Positions 41,189 to 49,020 of a DNA stretch of 64,000 bases are shown here, in pieces. Within the stretch, counting starts at the first letter, position 1; every line of letters begins with the position of its first letter. Below the pieces are notes generated by a model that ran no database searches, was not told the origin of the DNA, and worked only from the letters and a program-made list of their open reading frames with translations. Origin of the DNA: Larkinella soli. Lineage in GTDB: Bacteria > Bacteroidota > Bacteroidia > Cytophagales > Spirosomataceae. The stretch lies in assembly GCF_003703975.1 (NCBI RefSeq), contig NZ_QTJY01000005.1, forward strand, positions 62,001-126,000. The letters run 5' to 3'. The translations under genes and the position numbers were made by a program.

Positions 41189-42637
41189 TCAGTTGGTTGC
41201 AGCAGACCTGGCCGGAACGGTTCCCGTTTGGGAGATCATGTGCAGAGCGGTTTTCAGCACCGGATCGTTGCCGGTCAGGATATCGTCCGCCGTCGGGATG
41301 ACGGTGCGGTCGGGCAAAATGCCCCGGTCTTTGGGCCCTTCGGCGGGCAGGTTGGCCATGTGAAAGCCGAACATCCCGATGCCGAGGTCGATTTTGGAAT
41401 GCGGCAGTTGGGTGATGGTGAAAATACCGCTGGTGTTGCCTTCGTAGCCGCCCCCGGTTTCCTGCCCCAGAAAGACGGCCCGGCGGTCGGCATGGGCGCG
41501 GGCGGAGAACTCGGTCGTCACGGAAAAACAGCCGCCGTTGATCAGCACATACAGCTTTCCGGCAAAGGCGTCGCGGTCCGGTTTGAGCGTTTTCAGGCCC
41601 GGTTGTTTGGTAAACACGTAGCCGTCACCGCGTTTCTTTACCACCAGCCACCGCAGTTTCGTGTAGAGTTTGGGCGTCCAGGCCGGGAAGGAATACTTCT
41701 TCTTCTGCCGGACGGAGATGTGATCGTAATACCGGAACGGCTTCAGGGCGAGGTAACGGTACAGCAGAACGCCGTATTTCTCCTCTCCGCCTTCGTTGCT
41801 TCGGAGGTCGAGAACGAGGTTTTGAATGTTTTTTTGCCGCATTTCCCGGAACGAATCCTCCAGAAACTTCCGGTAGTCCTGCTCTTTGGGGTCGTCCCAG
41901 AACCGCTCGATGGTCATGAGGGCCGTCCGGTCGGCGGGATACGTCAGCCGGAACGGTTTGCGGCCGGCCGGCTTCTGCCGCTCCACGAAGGCTGTTATCT
42001 GTTTGAGGGTGACGGCCGAAACCCGCACCGACCGGTTTTCATTCCCGGCCCGGTAGTCGATCTCGAACGCATCGGGCGCGCCGATGAAGGTGGCGTAATA
42101 GCCGGAGAAAAAGTGGTTGAGATCTTCGTATTTACCGTTGACGGTATGGCCGTCGGCAAAGGTCATGTTCGGGAGCAGCCTTCGGATGACGGTTTCGGTG
42201 GAAAGCCCGTTGATGGCGGTCACTTCGGCGCCGTTCGGGATGCGGTTCTCTCCGCCGTAATCCCCGACCACCCAGGCCCGGTTCCCCACAAAATACAGCC
42301 GGAAGGGGAACAGGCTTTCCGTCGAGAAGGGATAGTGTTCGTCCTGCCCGGCCCGAATCCATTTGATGTGGCCGTCTTTCAGCGCCGTCAGCAGCGGCAG
42401 CATGCGGACGTAAAATTCGTGCTGGGTCATGGGCCGGTTCAGCCCGGCTTCGGCGGCCGTAAAGAGAGAATCGAAGGTGGTTTTGGGCGTATACCGGTAC
42501 ATTTCGGGGTGTACCTCGTGGAGGGCCGTCCGGAAGCGGCCGAAATCTTCTTTCAGCTGTTCGGGGGTGAGGGTCTGCGCCGACAGGCGGGTAGCGGCCA
42601 GCAGCAGGAGCAGGCAGAGTCGGAGTGTTGTTTTCAT
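41189..42637 (-). CDS. S41-family serine peptidase, secreted
   Basis: A 482-aa exported peptidase with signal MKTTLRLCLLLLLAATRLSAQ; the ATG at 42637 is preferred because upstream in-frame codons fall in the repeat element. S41 core segments are GAEVTAINGLSTETVIRRLLPNM (PDZ-like), IQNLVLDLRSNEGGEEKYG, and the nucleophile region LYVLINGGCFSVTTEFSARAH (Ser after Cys). The Gly-rich GQETGGGYEGN loop follows. First gene of the S41-barrel-S41 operon, immediately after repeat R2. Confidence 0.87.
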   Translation of the reverse strand: MKTTLRLCLLLLLAATRLSAQTLTPEQLKEDFGRFRTALHEVHPEMYRYTPKTTFDSLFTAAEAGLNRPMTQHEFYVRMLPLLTALKDGHIKWIRAGQDEHYPFSTESLFPFRLYFVGNRAWVVGDYGGENRIPNGAEVTAINGLSTETVIRRLLPNMTFADGHTVNGKYEDLNHFFSGYYATFIGAPDAFEIDYRAGNENRSVRVSAVTLKQITAFVERQKPAGRKPFRLTYPADRTALMTIERFWDDPKEQDYRKFLEDSFREMRQKNIQNLVLDLRSNEGGEEKYGVLLYRYLALKPFRYYDHISVRQKKKYSFPAWTPKLYTKLRWLVVKKRGDGYVFTKQPGLKTLKPDRDAFAGKLYVLINGGCFSVTTEFSARAHADRRAVFLGQETGGGYEGNTSGIFTITQLPHSKIDLGIGMFGFHMANLPAEGPKDRGILPDRTVIPTADDILTGNDPVLKTALHMISQTGTVPARSAATN

Positions 42638-42653
42638 CGATTTGTTGTTTTGG

Positions 42654-42761
42654 GGACCACCCCCCAGCCCCCTCCTTGGTAAGGAGGGGGAGTGCTCCGC
42701 CATGTTCAGCAATCTGCGAAGCCACCCCCTCCTTTCCAAGGAGGGGGCCGGGGGGTGGTCC
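42654..42761. repeat. Composite palindromic repeat R2 (108 bp)
   Basis: Outer arms GGACCACCCCCCAG (42654-42667) and CCGGGGGGTGGTCC (42748-42761) are inverted. Hairpin 1 is CCCCCTCCTT-ggt-AAGGAGGGGG (42668-42690), hairpin 2 CCCCCTCCTT-tcc-AAGGAGGGGG (42725-42747). The 34-bp core between them (42691-42724) shares AGTGCTCCGCCA and CTGCGAAGCCA with R3, which carries it in the opposite orientation. It lies between tandem minus-strand genes, 16 bp upstream of the S41 start. Confidence 0.85.
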
Positions 42762-42841
42762 TGCAAAGTTGCCCCGAAAACCGCCCACCCGAAACCCACT
42801 GCCCACCGAAGTGCCGGGGAGCCGGACCGAAGTGTCGAATT

Positions 42842-43672
42842 TCACTCCCCTAACCACTGCCTGAATTCGGCGGACTTCTCGCGGCTGACGATGACCTCTT
42901 CCTCTGCGGCCGGCCGCAGGCTGATTTTCAGCTTCCCGTTGAAATACAGATGCACCTTATCGACGGACCGCAGTTCGGCGATGATCTGGCGGTTGAGCCG
43001 GAAAAACCGCCGGGGGTCGAGCATGGCGGCCAGTTCGTCCATCGTATAATCGACCATCCAGTCGTGTTCGTCGCGGGTTTTCAGGAACGACATCTTGTTG
43101 CGGCTGAAGAAATAAGCCACCTCGTCGATGCCGACCGAGAACAGCCGCTGGCCCTGCCGGATCAGAAACCGGTCGCGGTAGGGCGCGGGCGGGAAGGGCG
43201 TTTCAGGGGAGGGCGGAGCGGCCGCCGGCACGACGGCCTGAAGCTGGCGGAGCAGCCCCGCCAGCGAGGCTTCCAGGTTGGGCGCCGGGCCGCCGGTCGC
43301 CGGACCTCCGAGGGCCTGACGCATGGCTTGCAGTTTGGACAGGGCGCTGCGGAGGTCTTCTTCCTTGACGGGTTTCAGCAGATAGTCGATGCTGTTGACC
43401 TTGAAGGCCTTGATGGCAAATTCGTCGTAGGCGGTCGTGAAGATGACCGGCGAGGTCACCCGGATGCGGTTGAAAATATCGAAACTCTGGCCGTCGGCCA
43501 GTTCGATGTCCATCAAAATAAGGTCGGGTCCGGGCTGGGTCCGGAGCCATTCGACGGACTCCTCCACGCTGCCGGTGATGCCGACCACCTGAGCCGTCGG
43601 CTCCACCTCCTGAACCAGCCGCCGGAGCTTGCGGGCGGTCAGTTCTTCGTCTTCAATGATGAGAATATTCAT
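42842..43672 (-). CDS. LytTR-family response regulator
   Basis: A 276-aa regulator; the start at 43672 (MNILIIEDEE) gives the usual N-terminus. The receiver domain (1-120) has Glu8-Asp9, the phospho-acceptor Asp55 (LILMDIEL), the Thr in VIFTTAYDEFA and KPVKEEDL. After a Pro/Ala linker a LytTR DNA-binding domain follows (about 175-275: YRDRFLIRQGQRLFSVGIDEVAYFFSRNKMSFLKT, RFFRLNRQIIAELRSV). It overlaps the kinase gene by 20 nt and is its cognate partner. Confidence 0.92.
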   Translation of the reverse strand: MNILIIEDEELTARKLRRLVQEVEPTAQVVGITGSVEESVEWLRTQPGPDLILMDIELADGQSFDIFNRIRVTSPVIFTTAYDEFAIKAFKVNSIDYLLKPVKEEDLRSALSKLQAMRQALGGPATGGPAPNLEASLAGLLRQLQAVVPAAAPPSPETPFPPAPYRDRFLIRQGQRLFSVGIDEVAYFFSRNKMSFLKTRDEHDWMVDYTMDELAAMLDPRRFFRLNRQIIAELRSVDKVHLYFNGKLKISLRPAAEEEVIVSREKSAEFRQWLGE

Positions 43673-44699
43673 AGCGGGTTGCTTCAATCAGCGGGATCAT
43701 CACCTGAAAGCATTCGTCGGTTTGCCGGATCACCACGTCAGGCTGGCCCAGGAGCCGGTATTTGGAGCGGATGTTCGCCAGGCCGGTCCGGTTCGACGGC
43801 ACGACGTTCTGCTTCTTCCGCAAGGTATTGACGACAAACAGGTTATTGGCCTCGTCGGTATAAATCCGGACCAGCAGCGGGCGGGTTGGCAGGGCGGTGT
43901 TGTGTTTGACGGCATTCTCGACCAGCAGTTGCAGCGTCAGGGGCGGCAGCAGAAAGCCGTTGCAGCGTTCGTCGACGGCCACCTCCAGCTCCACGCTCCG
44001 CCCGAACCGCATCTGGAGCAGGTGAAAATAGGCCCGGATGAACTGCAACTCGCTCGTCAGGGTGGTCAGGGGCTGTTCGTTGGTCTGGAGCACGTAGCGG
44101 TAGACCGAGGCCAGTTCGTCGATGAACTTCTCGGCCAGTTTGGGGTCTTCGGTTACCAGCGAGGAAAGCGTACTGAGGCTGTTGAACAGAAAGTGCGGGT
44201 TGATCTGCGACTTGAGCGAGTCGAGCTGGCTTTGCAGGTTTTCCTTCTTGAGCCGTTCGGCTTCGTAGTAGGTGGTCCACCACTGCCGGTAGAGATACCG
44301 CCCCTCGTAAATGGCCGCAATCGGGACCGTGAACAGGAACGGCACCAGCGTATTGATCCAGTAGGCCCGGAAGGACATCGGATAGCCCCAGAAGCGGGTC
44401 ACGTCGTAGATATACGTCGTTCCGACCCGCAGAATCACGATCACGACGATGAACCACCCCGCCTGGGTCAGAATCCGGGGGGTGGTCTGGTTCAGCCTCG
44501 GAAAGCGCCGGCGGCCGAGGATGATGCCCCAGCGGACGGCCTCCCAGACCATCACGCTCTCGGCCAGACTCAGGCCCAGCGCCAGCCAGCGGCTGATGTG
44601 GTGGGCGTCGTTGTCGGGTTGAAAAAATATAAAGTTACCGAGGATGGCCGTCAGCGGAATGCCCACGAACCGCAGCCACCGGTCGTTCAGTTGTTCCAT
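43653..44699 (-). CDS. LytS-type sensor histidine kinase
   Basis: A 348-aa membrane kinase. Four hydrophobic segments (about 12-28, 36-58, 72-90 and 110-130) are followed by a His_kinase domain with the phospho-acceptor in LKSQINPHFLFNSLSTLSSLV and an ATPase domain (LLVENAVKHNTAL, GLANIRSKYRLLG). There is no large periplasmic domain, so it senses the membrane or a small molecule. Its 3' end overlaps the response regulator gene by 20 nt. Confidence 0.92.
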   Translation of the reverse strand: MEQLNDRWLRFVGIPLTAILGNFIFFQPDNDAHHISRWLALGLSLAESVMVWEAVRWGIILGRRRFPRLNQTTPRILTQAGWFIVVIVILRVGTTYIYDVTRFWGYPMSFRAYWINTLVPFLFTVPIAAIYEGRYLYRQWWTTYYEAERLKKENLQSQLDSLKSQINPHFLFNSLSTLSSLVTEDPKLAEKFIDELASVYRYVLQTNEQPLTTLTSELQFIRAYFHLLQMRFGRSVELEVAVDERCNGFLLPPLTLQLLVENAVKHNTALPTRPLLVRIYTDEANNLFVVNTLRKKQNVVPSNRTGLANIRSKYRLLGQPDVVIRQTDECFQVMIPLIEATRYEYSHH

Positions 44700-44885
44700 C
44701 GTACCCTAAAGATGTCACAAAAGCCGCTGAACCGAAAGACCGGGAGGCCCGAAGTGTCGGAAAGGGAAGCCGGGCACCCGGAAAACCGGGCCCGAAGAAA
44801 AATGTGGAGAAGAAATAATGGCCGGGAGGAACTGAACACTTACCTTTAGGCAGCAGTTTATAATCAGTCATTTAACCCCTGCCGA

Positions 44886-45059
44886 ATGGAAGCCTTTCTC
44901 TTTTTTCTGACTGTGTTCGTGATCCTGGTCAACCTATGGCTGGCCGACCAAAAAGGCCGGGATTCGATCACCTGGTTCTGGCTCACGATCTTTTTCGGCC
45001 CCGTCGCCACGGTGATGCTGCTGCTGATGGGAAAACTGGGGCCGCATCCGGCTAAATAA
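44886..45059 (+). CDS. 57-aa two-span membrane protein, hypothetical
   Basis: The frame from ATG 44886 to TAA 45059 encodes MEAFLFFLTVFVILVNLWLA, then DQKGRDSITWFWLTIFFGPV and ATVMLLLMGKLGPHPAK. Two membrane helices (about 3-19 and 29-47) flank a charged loop, and the composition is clearly that of a real membrane peptide. It stands alone between the kinase gene and the convergent catalase gene. It is similar in layout to the small phospholipase-D-N-like/PLDc_N membrane peptides, but that is only a guess. Confidence 0.72.
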   Translation: MEAFLFFLTVFVILVNLWLADQKGRDSITWFWLTIFFGPVATVMLLLMGKLGPHPAK

Positions 45060-45062
45060 ATA

Positions 45063-45095
45063 GATTGGGCGTCTTCCGACGGAAAACGCCCAATC
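45063..45095 (-). terminator. Terminator between convergent small gene and Mn catalase
   Basis: GATTGGGCGT (45063-45072) pairs with ACGCCCAATC (45086-45095), and TTCC/GGAA continue the stem inside. On the minus strand the stem is followed by TATTTATTTAG, so it most likely terminates the catalase transcript. Confidence 0.7.
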
Positions 45096-45104
45096 CACTT
45101 GTCA

Positions 45105-46007
45105 TCAGAATTTAACGCCCAGCTTTTTGGCGATATCGGCGAACATTTCGGGGTCGATTTCGTCGGCACCCGGTGCATTGAGCTGCGGCTCCTCGTCGAG
45201 GTCCGGCGCCGGGAAGCCTTCAGGGCTGCCCTGAATAAACTCCAGCGGCTGGCCGTCTTCGGGGTGTGTGCCGGTCCAGATCAGTCCGGCCTGCTTGTAA
45301 TCCTCCTGACTGAACGTATAGAGTTTCAGGTGTACTTTGTTCTGCATGTGCTTCTTCGCTTCCGGGAACGCGTCGTTGCTCAGGTCCGGAATCGGCAGCA
45401 GTTTGGTCACGTCGACACCCGTCAGTTTTTCAAGCGCTTTGGCATACGCCACGATGTGAATACCGCCCCGAACGAGCAGGTAGCCCACCATTTCGCGGGC
45501 GGTGCGGTCTTCCACCATCTCATAGACCCGCATTTTGTTGCCGCGGGCACCACACTCCAGGAAGAAGTTGTGGAGCAGGTCCAGCTTCAGGTTGCCGCTG
45601 CTGAACACGTTGCCGCCCGTCCAGAAATCTCCTTGTGAGTCCATTGGCAGGGCGGTTTGTCCGCTCGCGATGAAGTGCCGCGTGTTGCGGGCGTCGGTTC
45701 CATTGGCGAGGGGCGTCACGGTCGGGTCGATGCCGCGTTTGGTCACGCCCGAAAGCAGCAGGTTGATCGTGTAGGAAACCACCTCGATGTGGCCGTACTC
45801 CTCCCCGGCGATGCTGCAGATCAGGTCGTAGAACGGCCGCAGTTTCTTGCGTCCGCGGAAGTTGAACGACTGATAGGTGTAGTTCATCAGCGTCGACATC
45901 TCCCCGAACTTGCCGCCGAGAAGTTCCTGAACGGCAGCCGCACTGTTGGGCGAGGGGTTTTTGGGTGTGGGCAGCTCAATCGGCAGCCGGTCCATCTTCA
46001 AAATCAT
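45105..46007 (-). CDS. Manganese catalase
   Basis: A 300-aa non-haem, dimanganese catalase. Ligand segments are GKFGEMSTLMNYTYQSFNFRGRKK (first Glu) and IAGEEYGHIEVVSY (Glu and His), then GARGNKMRVYEMVEDRTAREMVGYLLVRGGIHIVAYAKAL (Glu and His in the second helix pair). The C-terminal tail (PDLDEEPQLNAPGADEIDP) is acidic. It disproportionates H2O2 in the cytoplasm. A candidate promoter lies about 150 bp upstream. Confidence 0.92.
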   Translation of the reverse strand: MILKMDRLPIELPTPKNPSPNSAAAVQELLGGKFGEMSTLMNYTYQSFNFRGRKKLRPFYDLICSIAGEEYGHIEVVSYTINLLLSGVTKRGIDPTVTPLANGTDARNTRHFIASGQTALPMDSQGDFWTGGNVFSSGNLKLDLLHNFFLECGARGNKMRVYEMVEDRTAREMVGYLLVRGGIHIVAYAKALEKLTGVDVTKLLPIPDLSNDAFPEAKKHMQNKVHLKLYTFSQEDYKQAGLIWTGTHPEDGQPLEFIQGSPEGFPAPDLDEEPQLNAPGADEIDPEMFADIAKKLGVKF

Positions 46008-46155
46008 AATCTGAGCTGGTTAAAGATGAAAAGATGAGTAAGAGGGACCGGCTGTCTTCGGCCGGAATCTCAAAAAATGAACCCTCCCCTATATAGGTTG
46101 TTTCCGTTTTCCTATCCTGAGTTCATTGATTCTCTCGATACCTGATCGATATTTT

Positions 46156-46183
46156 CAATATAAGAACTGTATCCTGCTATCAA
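46156..46183 (-). promoter_or_regulatory. Candidate Mn-catalase promoter
   Basis: On the minus strand TTG (46183-46181) and TATATTG (46162-46156) are 18 nt apart, close to the Bacteroidota -33/-7 pattern. It would give a leader of about 140 nt before the start at 46007. Confidence 0.35.
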
Positions 46184-46283
46184 TCAACCACTTGTACTTT
46201 TTCCAAATGACTTATTAATTTTCCTTTACCAACTTGAGTGTGCGGTATTTTTTGCAATCATTTTTATTTTGTGCACAAGCAAT

Positions 46284-46291
46284 TATATTTG
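46284..46291 (+). promoter_or_regulatory. Perfect -7 element TATATTTG before the structured leader
   Basis: TATATTTG matches the Bacteroidota -7 consensus TAnnTTTG exactly; TTTT at 46261-46264, 19 nt upstream, is a weak -33. Transcription would start near 46297, at the first bases of the closing helix of the leader RNA. Confidence 0.6.
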
Positions 46292-46295
46292 CAGC

Positions 46296-46456
46296 GGCTA
46301 ACTATCTAATACTTGTACCAAGTAAACTCTTAAGGCGGGCCTGCTTTATGGAGAAGGAAAAGCCTTGGCCGGCAAAAGGGTGAAAGTCCCCCTCTCCATT
46401 TAGCAGGCACTTTAGAGTGGTGTTATATAGTTAGCCAGTGACCGGCCTCTTTTTTG
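46296..46456 (+). ncRNA. Structured leader RNA with riboswitch-like alternative pairing
   Basis: A perfect 10-bp closing helix pairs GGCTAACTAT (46296-46305) with ATAGTTAGCC (46427-46436). Inside it are hairpin ACTTG-tac-CAAGT (46311-46323) and helix ACTCT/AGAGT (46326-46330 with 46414-46418). A long arm follows, GCCTGCT/AGCAGGC (46339-46345 with 46402-46408), then ATGGAGA/TCTCCAT (46348-46354 with 46393-46399), topped by two small hairpins. The loop GGCCGG (46367-46372) can pair with CCGGCC (46442-46447), just before a T6 run. GTTAGCC (46430-46436) can alternatively pair with GGCTAAC (46467-46473), covering the start of the next gene. I recognise no family. Confidence 0.6.
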
Positions 46457-46464
46457 CTTTTCCA

Positions 46465-46833
46465 ATGGCTAACCAGAACAACCCCCTGCGGCATCTGCCT
46501 ACCTCGCAGCGCCCGCTGACCAACCATCAGGTTGCGCACGCCCGCTGTTTCCGACTCCCCGACTTCGACATGACGCCTTTGCTGCCCCGGGGGGCCATCG
46601 TCGTCGGCTTTCCCATCGACCTCGCCGACCGTGAAATGGCCTCCGGCCTGCTCCTGATCGAAACCACCGACGGCCGCATCGTCTGCGGCCGCACCATCTG
46701 CGTGACGCCCTTCGCCGTCGTCCTGCGCTTCGACCGCCCCAACTGCCCCTCCAGATCCTTTCTGCACCGGGAGATTCACCAGTTGTACCAGGCCTTCCCC
46801 ATCGACGGGCAGGGCATCCCGCCGTATTTCTGA
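46465..46833 (+). CDS. Degenerate S24/LexA-peptidase-like domain protein
   Basis: A 122-aa cytoplasmic protein, starting at 46465 (MANQNNPLRHLPTS). FRLPDFDMTPLLPRGAIVVGFPID resembles the start of S24 peptidase domains (GDSMxPxxxxGxxV), but the serine is replaced by Asp. In the later GLLLIETTDGRIVCGRTICV the general-base Lys is not present. It has no helix-turn-helix. So it is probably a non-catalytic relative of phage-repressor C-terminal domains, or a different beta fold. Its start codon is the alternative partner of the leader RNA. Repeat R3 begins 1 nt after the stop. Confidence 0.65.
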   Translation: MANQNNPLRHLPTSQRPLTNHQVAHARCFRLPDFDMTPLLPRGAIVVGFPIDLADREMASGLLLIETTDGRIVCGRTICVTPFAVVLRFDRPNCPSRSFLHREIHQLYQAFPIDGQGIPPYF

Positions 46834-46834
46834 G

Positions 46835-46956
46835 GGACCACCCCCCAGCCCCCTCCTTGCTAAGGAGGGGGTGGCTTCGCAGAGCGTTGAAAGTGGCGGA
46901 GCACTCCCCCTCCTTGGTAAGGAGGGGGCTGGGGGGTGGTCCGGCTGGGGGTGGTC
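46835..46956. repeat. Composite palindromic repeat R3 (108 bp plus an extra arm)
   Basis: GGACCACCCCCCAG begins at 46835 and GGGGGGTGGTCC ends at 46942. The two hairpins are CCCCCTCCTT-gct-AAGGAGGGGG and CCCCCTCCTT-ggt-AAGGAGGGGG. The core, read on the minus strand, matches that of R2, so the two copies are inverted relative to each other. A further arm GGCTGGGGGTGGTC follows (46943-46956). The rest of the convergent gap to 47066 shows nothing else. Confidence 0.85.
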
Positions 46957-47066
46957 TCCCCGGCGCCAGGATGCCAAAAGACTGCCAATCTCCATCAGCC
47001 TTCCAGTTCTTCACCGCTTATTACCCCCAACCGCATCGGCGGCCCCTGAGAGGTTGGGAGTAATAC

Positions 47067-48056
47067 TCAAATTTTCACGACAATCTTCCCGAACTGCTCG
47101 GAGTGGTCCATTTTCCGAATGCCGCGCTCGGCTTCTTCGAGGGGCAGGATTTCGTCGATGGTCGGGTGAAGCCGGTGCTGTTCGTAAAACCGGATCATGG
47201 CCGCAAACTCCTCGGCGGTGCCCATCGTGGTACCCAGGATGGAAAGCTGTTTCCAGTAAATGGTGCGGGTGGTCAGTTCGGGCAGGTTGCCGCGCGTGGC
47301 CCCGAACATGACGATCCGCCCGCCCGGTATCGCCAGATCGATCAGTTGCGCAAAACCGGGTCCGCCGGCACTGTCGACGATTAGCTCGAAACCGCCCCCG
47401 GCCAGCGTCTGCAACTCGTGCACCCAGTCGGCACCCCGGTAATTGACGCCCCCGCTGGCCCCCATCTGTTTCGCCCGTTCGATCTTTTCGTCGGAACCGC
47501 TGGTGACGTACACCTCCGCCCCGGCCGTGGTCGCCAGTTGAAGCATGGCCAGGGCCGCCCCACCCCCGATGCCGGTCAGCAGGACTCGCTCACCGGCCTG
47601 AAGACCGCCCCGGCTGAACAGGGCACGGTAGCCGGTCAGCGTCGCCAGCGGCACGGCCGCGGCTTCTTCGATGGTCAGATGCGCCGGCTTCGGGTGAACG
47701 TATTCCTGCGGGATGGCGATCATTTCGGCGAAGGTTCCGTGCCGCGGGATGCCCAGAATCTGGAAATCCGGCCCCTGCGCCCGGCCACTCTCTCCGAAAT
47801 TCAGCGACGGGTTGATGATCACCTCCCGCCCGACCCAGTTGGCCGGAACCTCTTCGCCCACCGCCGACACGACTCCCGCACCGTCGGACCCCAAAATCGT
47901 GGGCTGCCGGGCGCTGCCGTGCTGCAAGCCCCAGTCCCGTCGGTTGAAGGCGGCCGCTTTCAGCTGGATGAGAACGTCGCCCGGCCCGGGCTCGGGGGCC
48001 GGCATATCCATAAGCCGCAGGGGTTTCCCCTCCCCTTCCAGGACAATTGCTTTCAT
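47067..48056 (-). CDS. Zinc-type alcohol dehydrogenase / quinone oxidoreductase (MDR family)
   Basis: A 329-aa medium-chain dehydrogenase; the start at 48056 (MKAIVLEGEGKPLRL) is the family N-terminus. The GroES-like domain has GSDGAGVVSAVGEEV, the Rossmann domain VLLTGIGGGAALAMLQLA. No catalytic or structural zinc cysteines are present, so it belongs to the zinc-free quinone/enone reductase branch using NADPH. Monocistronic and cytoplasmic. Confidence 0.87.
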   Translation of the reverse strand: MKAIVLEGEGKPLRLMDMPAPEPGPGDVLIQLKAAAFNRRDWGLQHGSARQPTILGSDGAGVVSAVGEEVPANWVGREVIINPSLNFGESGRAQGPDFQILGIPRHGTFAEMIAIPQEYVHPKPAHLTIEEAAAVPLATLTGYRALFSRGGLQAGERVLLTGIGGGAALAMLQLATTAGAEVYVTSGSDEKIERAKQMGASGGVNYRGADWVHELQTLAGGGFELIVDSAGGPGFAQLIDLAIPGGRIVMFGATRGNLPELTTRTIYWKQLSILGTTMGTAEEFAAMIRFYEQHRLHPTIDEILPLEEAERGIRKMDHSEQFGKIVVKI

Positions 48057-48151
48057 TTTTTGTATCGATTTAAGATGAAGGACTGCACAATAGGTTTCTA
48101 CGTCCAACTCCGGCCTATTTCCCTAAATTACAGGCAAAAACACAAGCGCTT

Positions 48152-49018
48152 ATGCGAATTCCGAGAGCGATTGCGGGCCTGGCCGCGGTTTTCCTGCTGA
48201 CGTATTGTTCGCGAAATAAAGACATGAAACCGGCTGAACCGGCCCCGCAGGAAAATATTTTAAATGTGGCCTACGGCTCCGACGCCAAGCAGACCTTTAA
48301 CATCTACCTTCCTGCCGGCCGCACGGAGGAAACGACACCCACCCTGTTCTTCATTTTCGGGGGCGCCTGGATCGAAGGCGATAAAGATTCCATCACGGCG
48401 GCCGTTCCGTATCTGCGCAGTCTCTTTCCGACTTCCGCCATCGTTCTTTTTAACTACCGACTTTATGACCAGGGGAAAGGTAACTTTAAGTTTCCGGCGC
48501 AGGAACAGGACGTAAAGGACTGCATTGAGAAGGTGCTCAACAACAGCAGTACCTATAAAATTTCGAAAAACTTCGTGCTCTGGGGACAGAGTGCCGGGGC
48601 TCAACTGGCGATGCTGTATGCCTACAAGTACGGGAAGACCTCGTTCAAACCGCTGGCCGTGGTCGAGCAGGTAGGGCCGTCGGATATGCTCTCGTTCTAT
48701 AAGCAGTCCAAAGACAAGGAACTGAAAAAGCTGCTGGTCGAACTGATGGGCAACCCCAACTCGGCCGATACGGTATTGTACAACAGTTCGAGCCCGCTGA
48801 AATACATCACCGCCGACAGCCCCCCGACGCTCGTCATGCACGGCACCGCCGACGACGTGGTACCCTACCAGCAGGCCGAACTTCTCCGGCGGAAACTGGA
48901 GCAATACGGCGTTCCGCACGTCTATAAACTGTATCCGAACGAAGGCCATGAACTCTCCGGCGTCGACGACGAATCGACCGAAGAAGTGCTCGCTTTCCTG
49001 AAAAAGTACCTGAAATAG
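48152..49018 (+). CDS. Alpha/beta-hydrolase lipoprotein (BD-FAE/esterase-like)
   Basis: A 288-aa lipoprotein with signal ending LLTYC (Cys19). The hydrolase core has FFIFGGAWIEGDK (oxyanion loop), the nucleophile Ser147 in GQSAG, Asp235 (HGTADDVVP) and His266 (NEGHEL). Related lipoproteins are carboxylesterases, including acetyl or feruloyl esterases. Divergent from the quinone oxidoreductase (95 bp between starts). Confidence 0.87.
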   Translation: MRIPRAIAGLAAVFLLTYCSRNKDMKPAEPAPQENILNVAYGSDAKQTFNIYLPAGRTEETTPTLFFIFGGAWIEGDKDSITAAVPYLRSLFPTSAIVLFNYRLYDQGKGNFKFPAQEQDVKDCIEKVLNNSSTYKISKNFVLWGQSAGAQLAMLYAYKYGKTSFKPLAVVEQVGPSDMLSFYKQSKDKELKKLLVELMGNPNSADTVLYNSSSPLKYITADSPPTLVMHGTADDVVPYQQAELLRRKLEQYGVPHVYKLYPNEGHELSGVDDESTEEVLAFLKKYLK

Positions 49019-49020
49019 CC

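Noticed and set aside
46296-46440. Leader RNA as a cobalamin, FMN or group II intron element, suggested by the GGGTGAAAGTCCC segment
   Set aside because: The conserved B12 and FMN cores (GCCACTG; ACCGGCGG in order) are missing, there is no domain V hairpin or splice boundary, and the element is only about 140 nt. A distant relation cannot be excluded without a covariance search.
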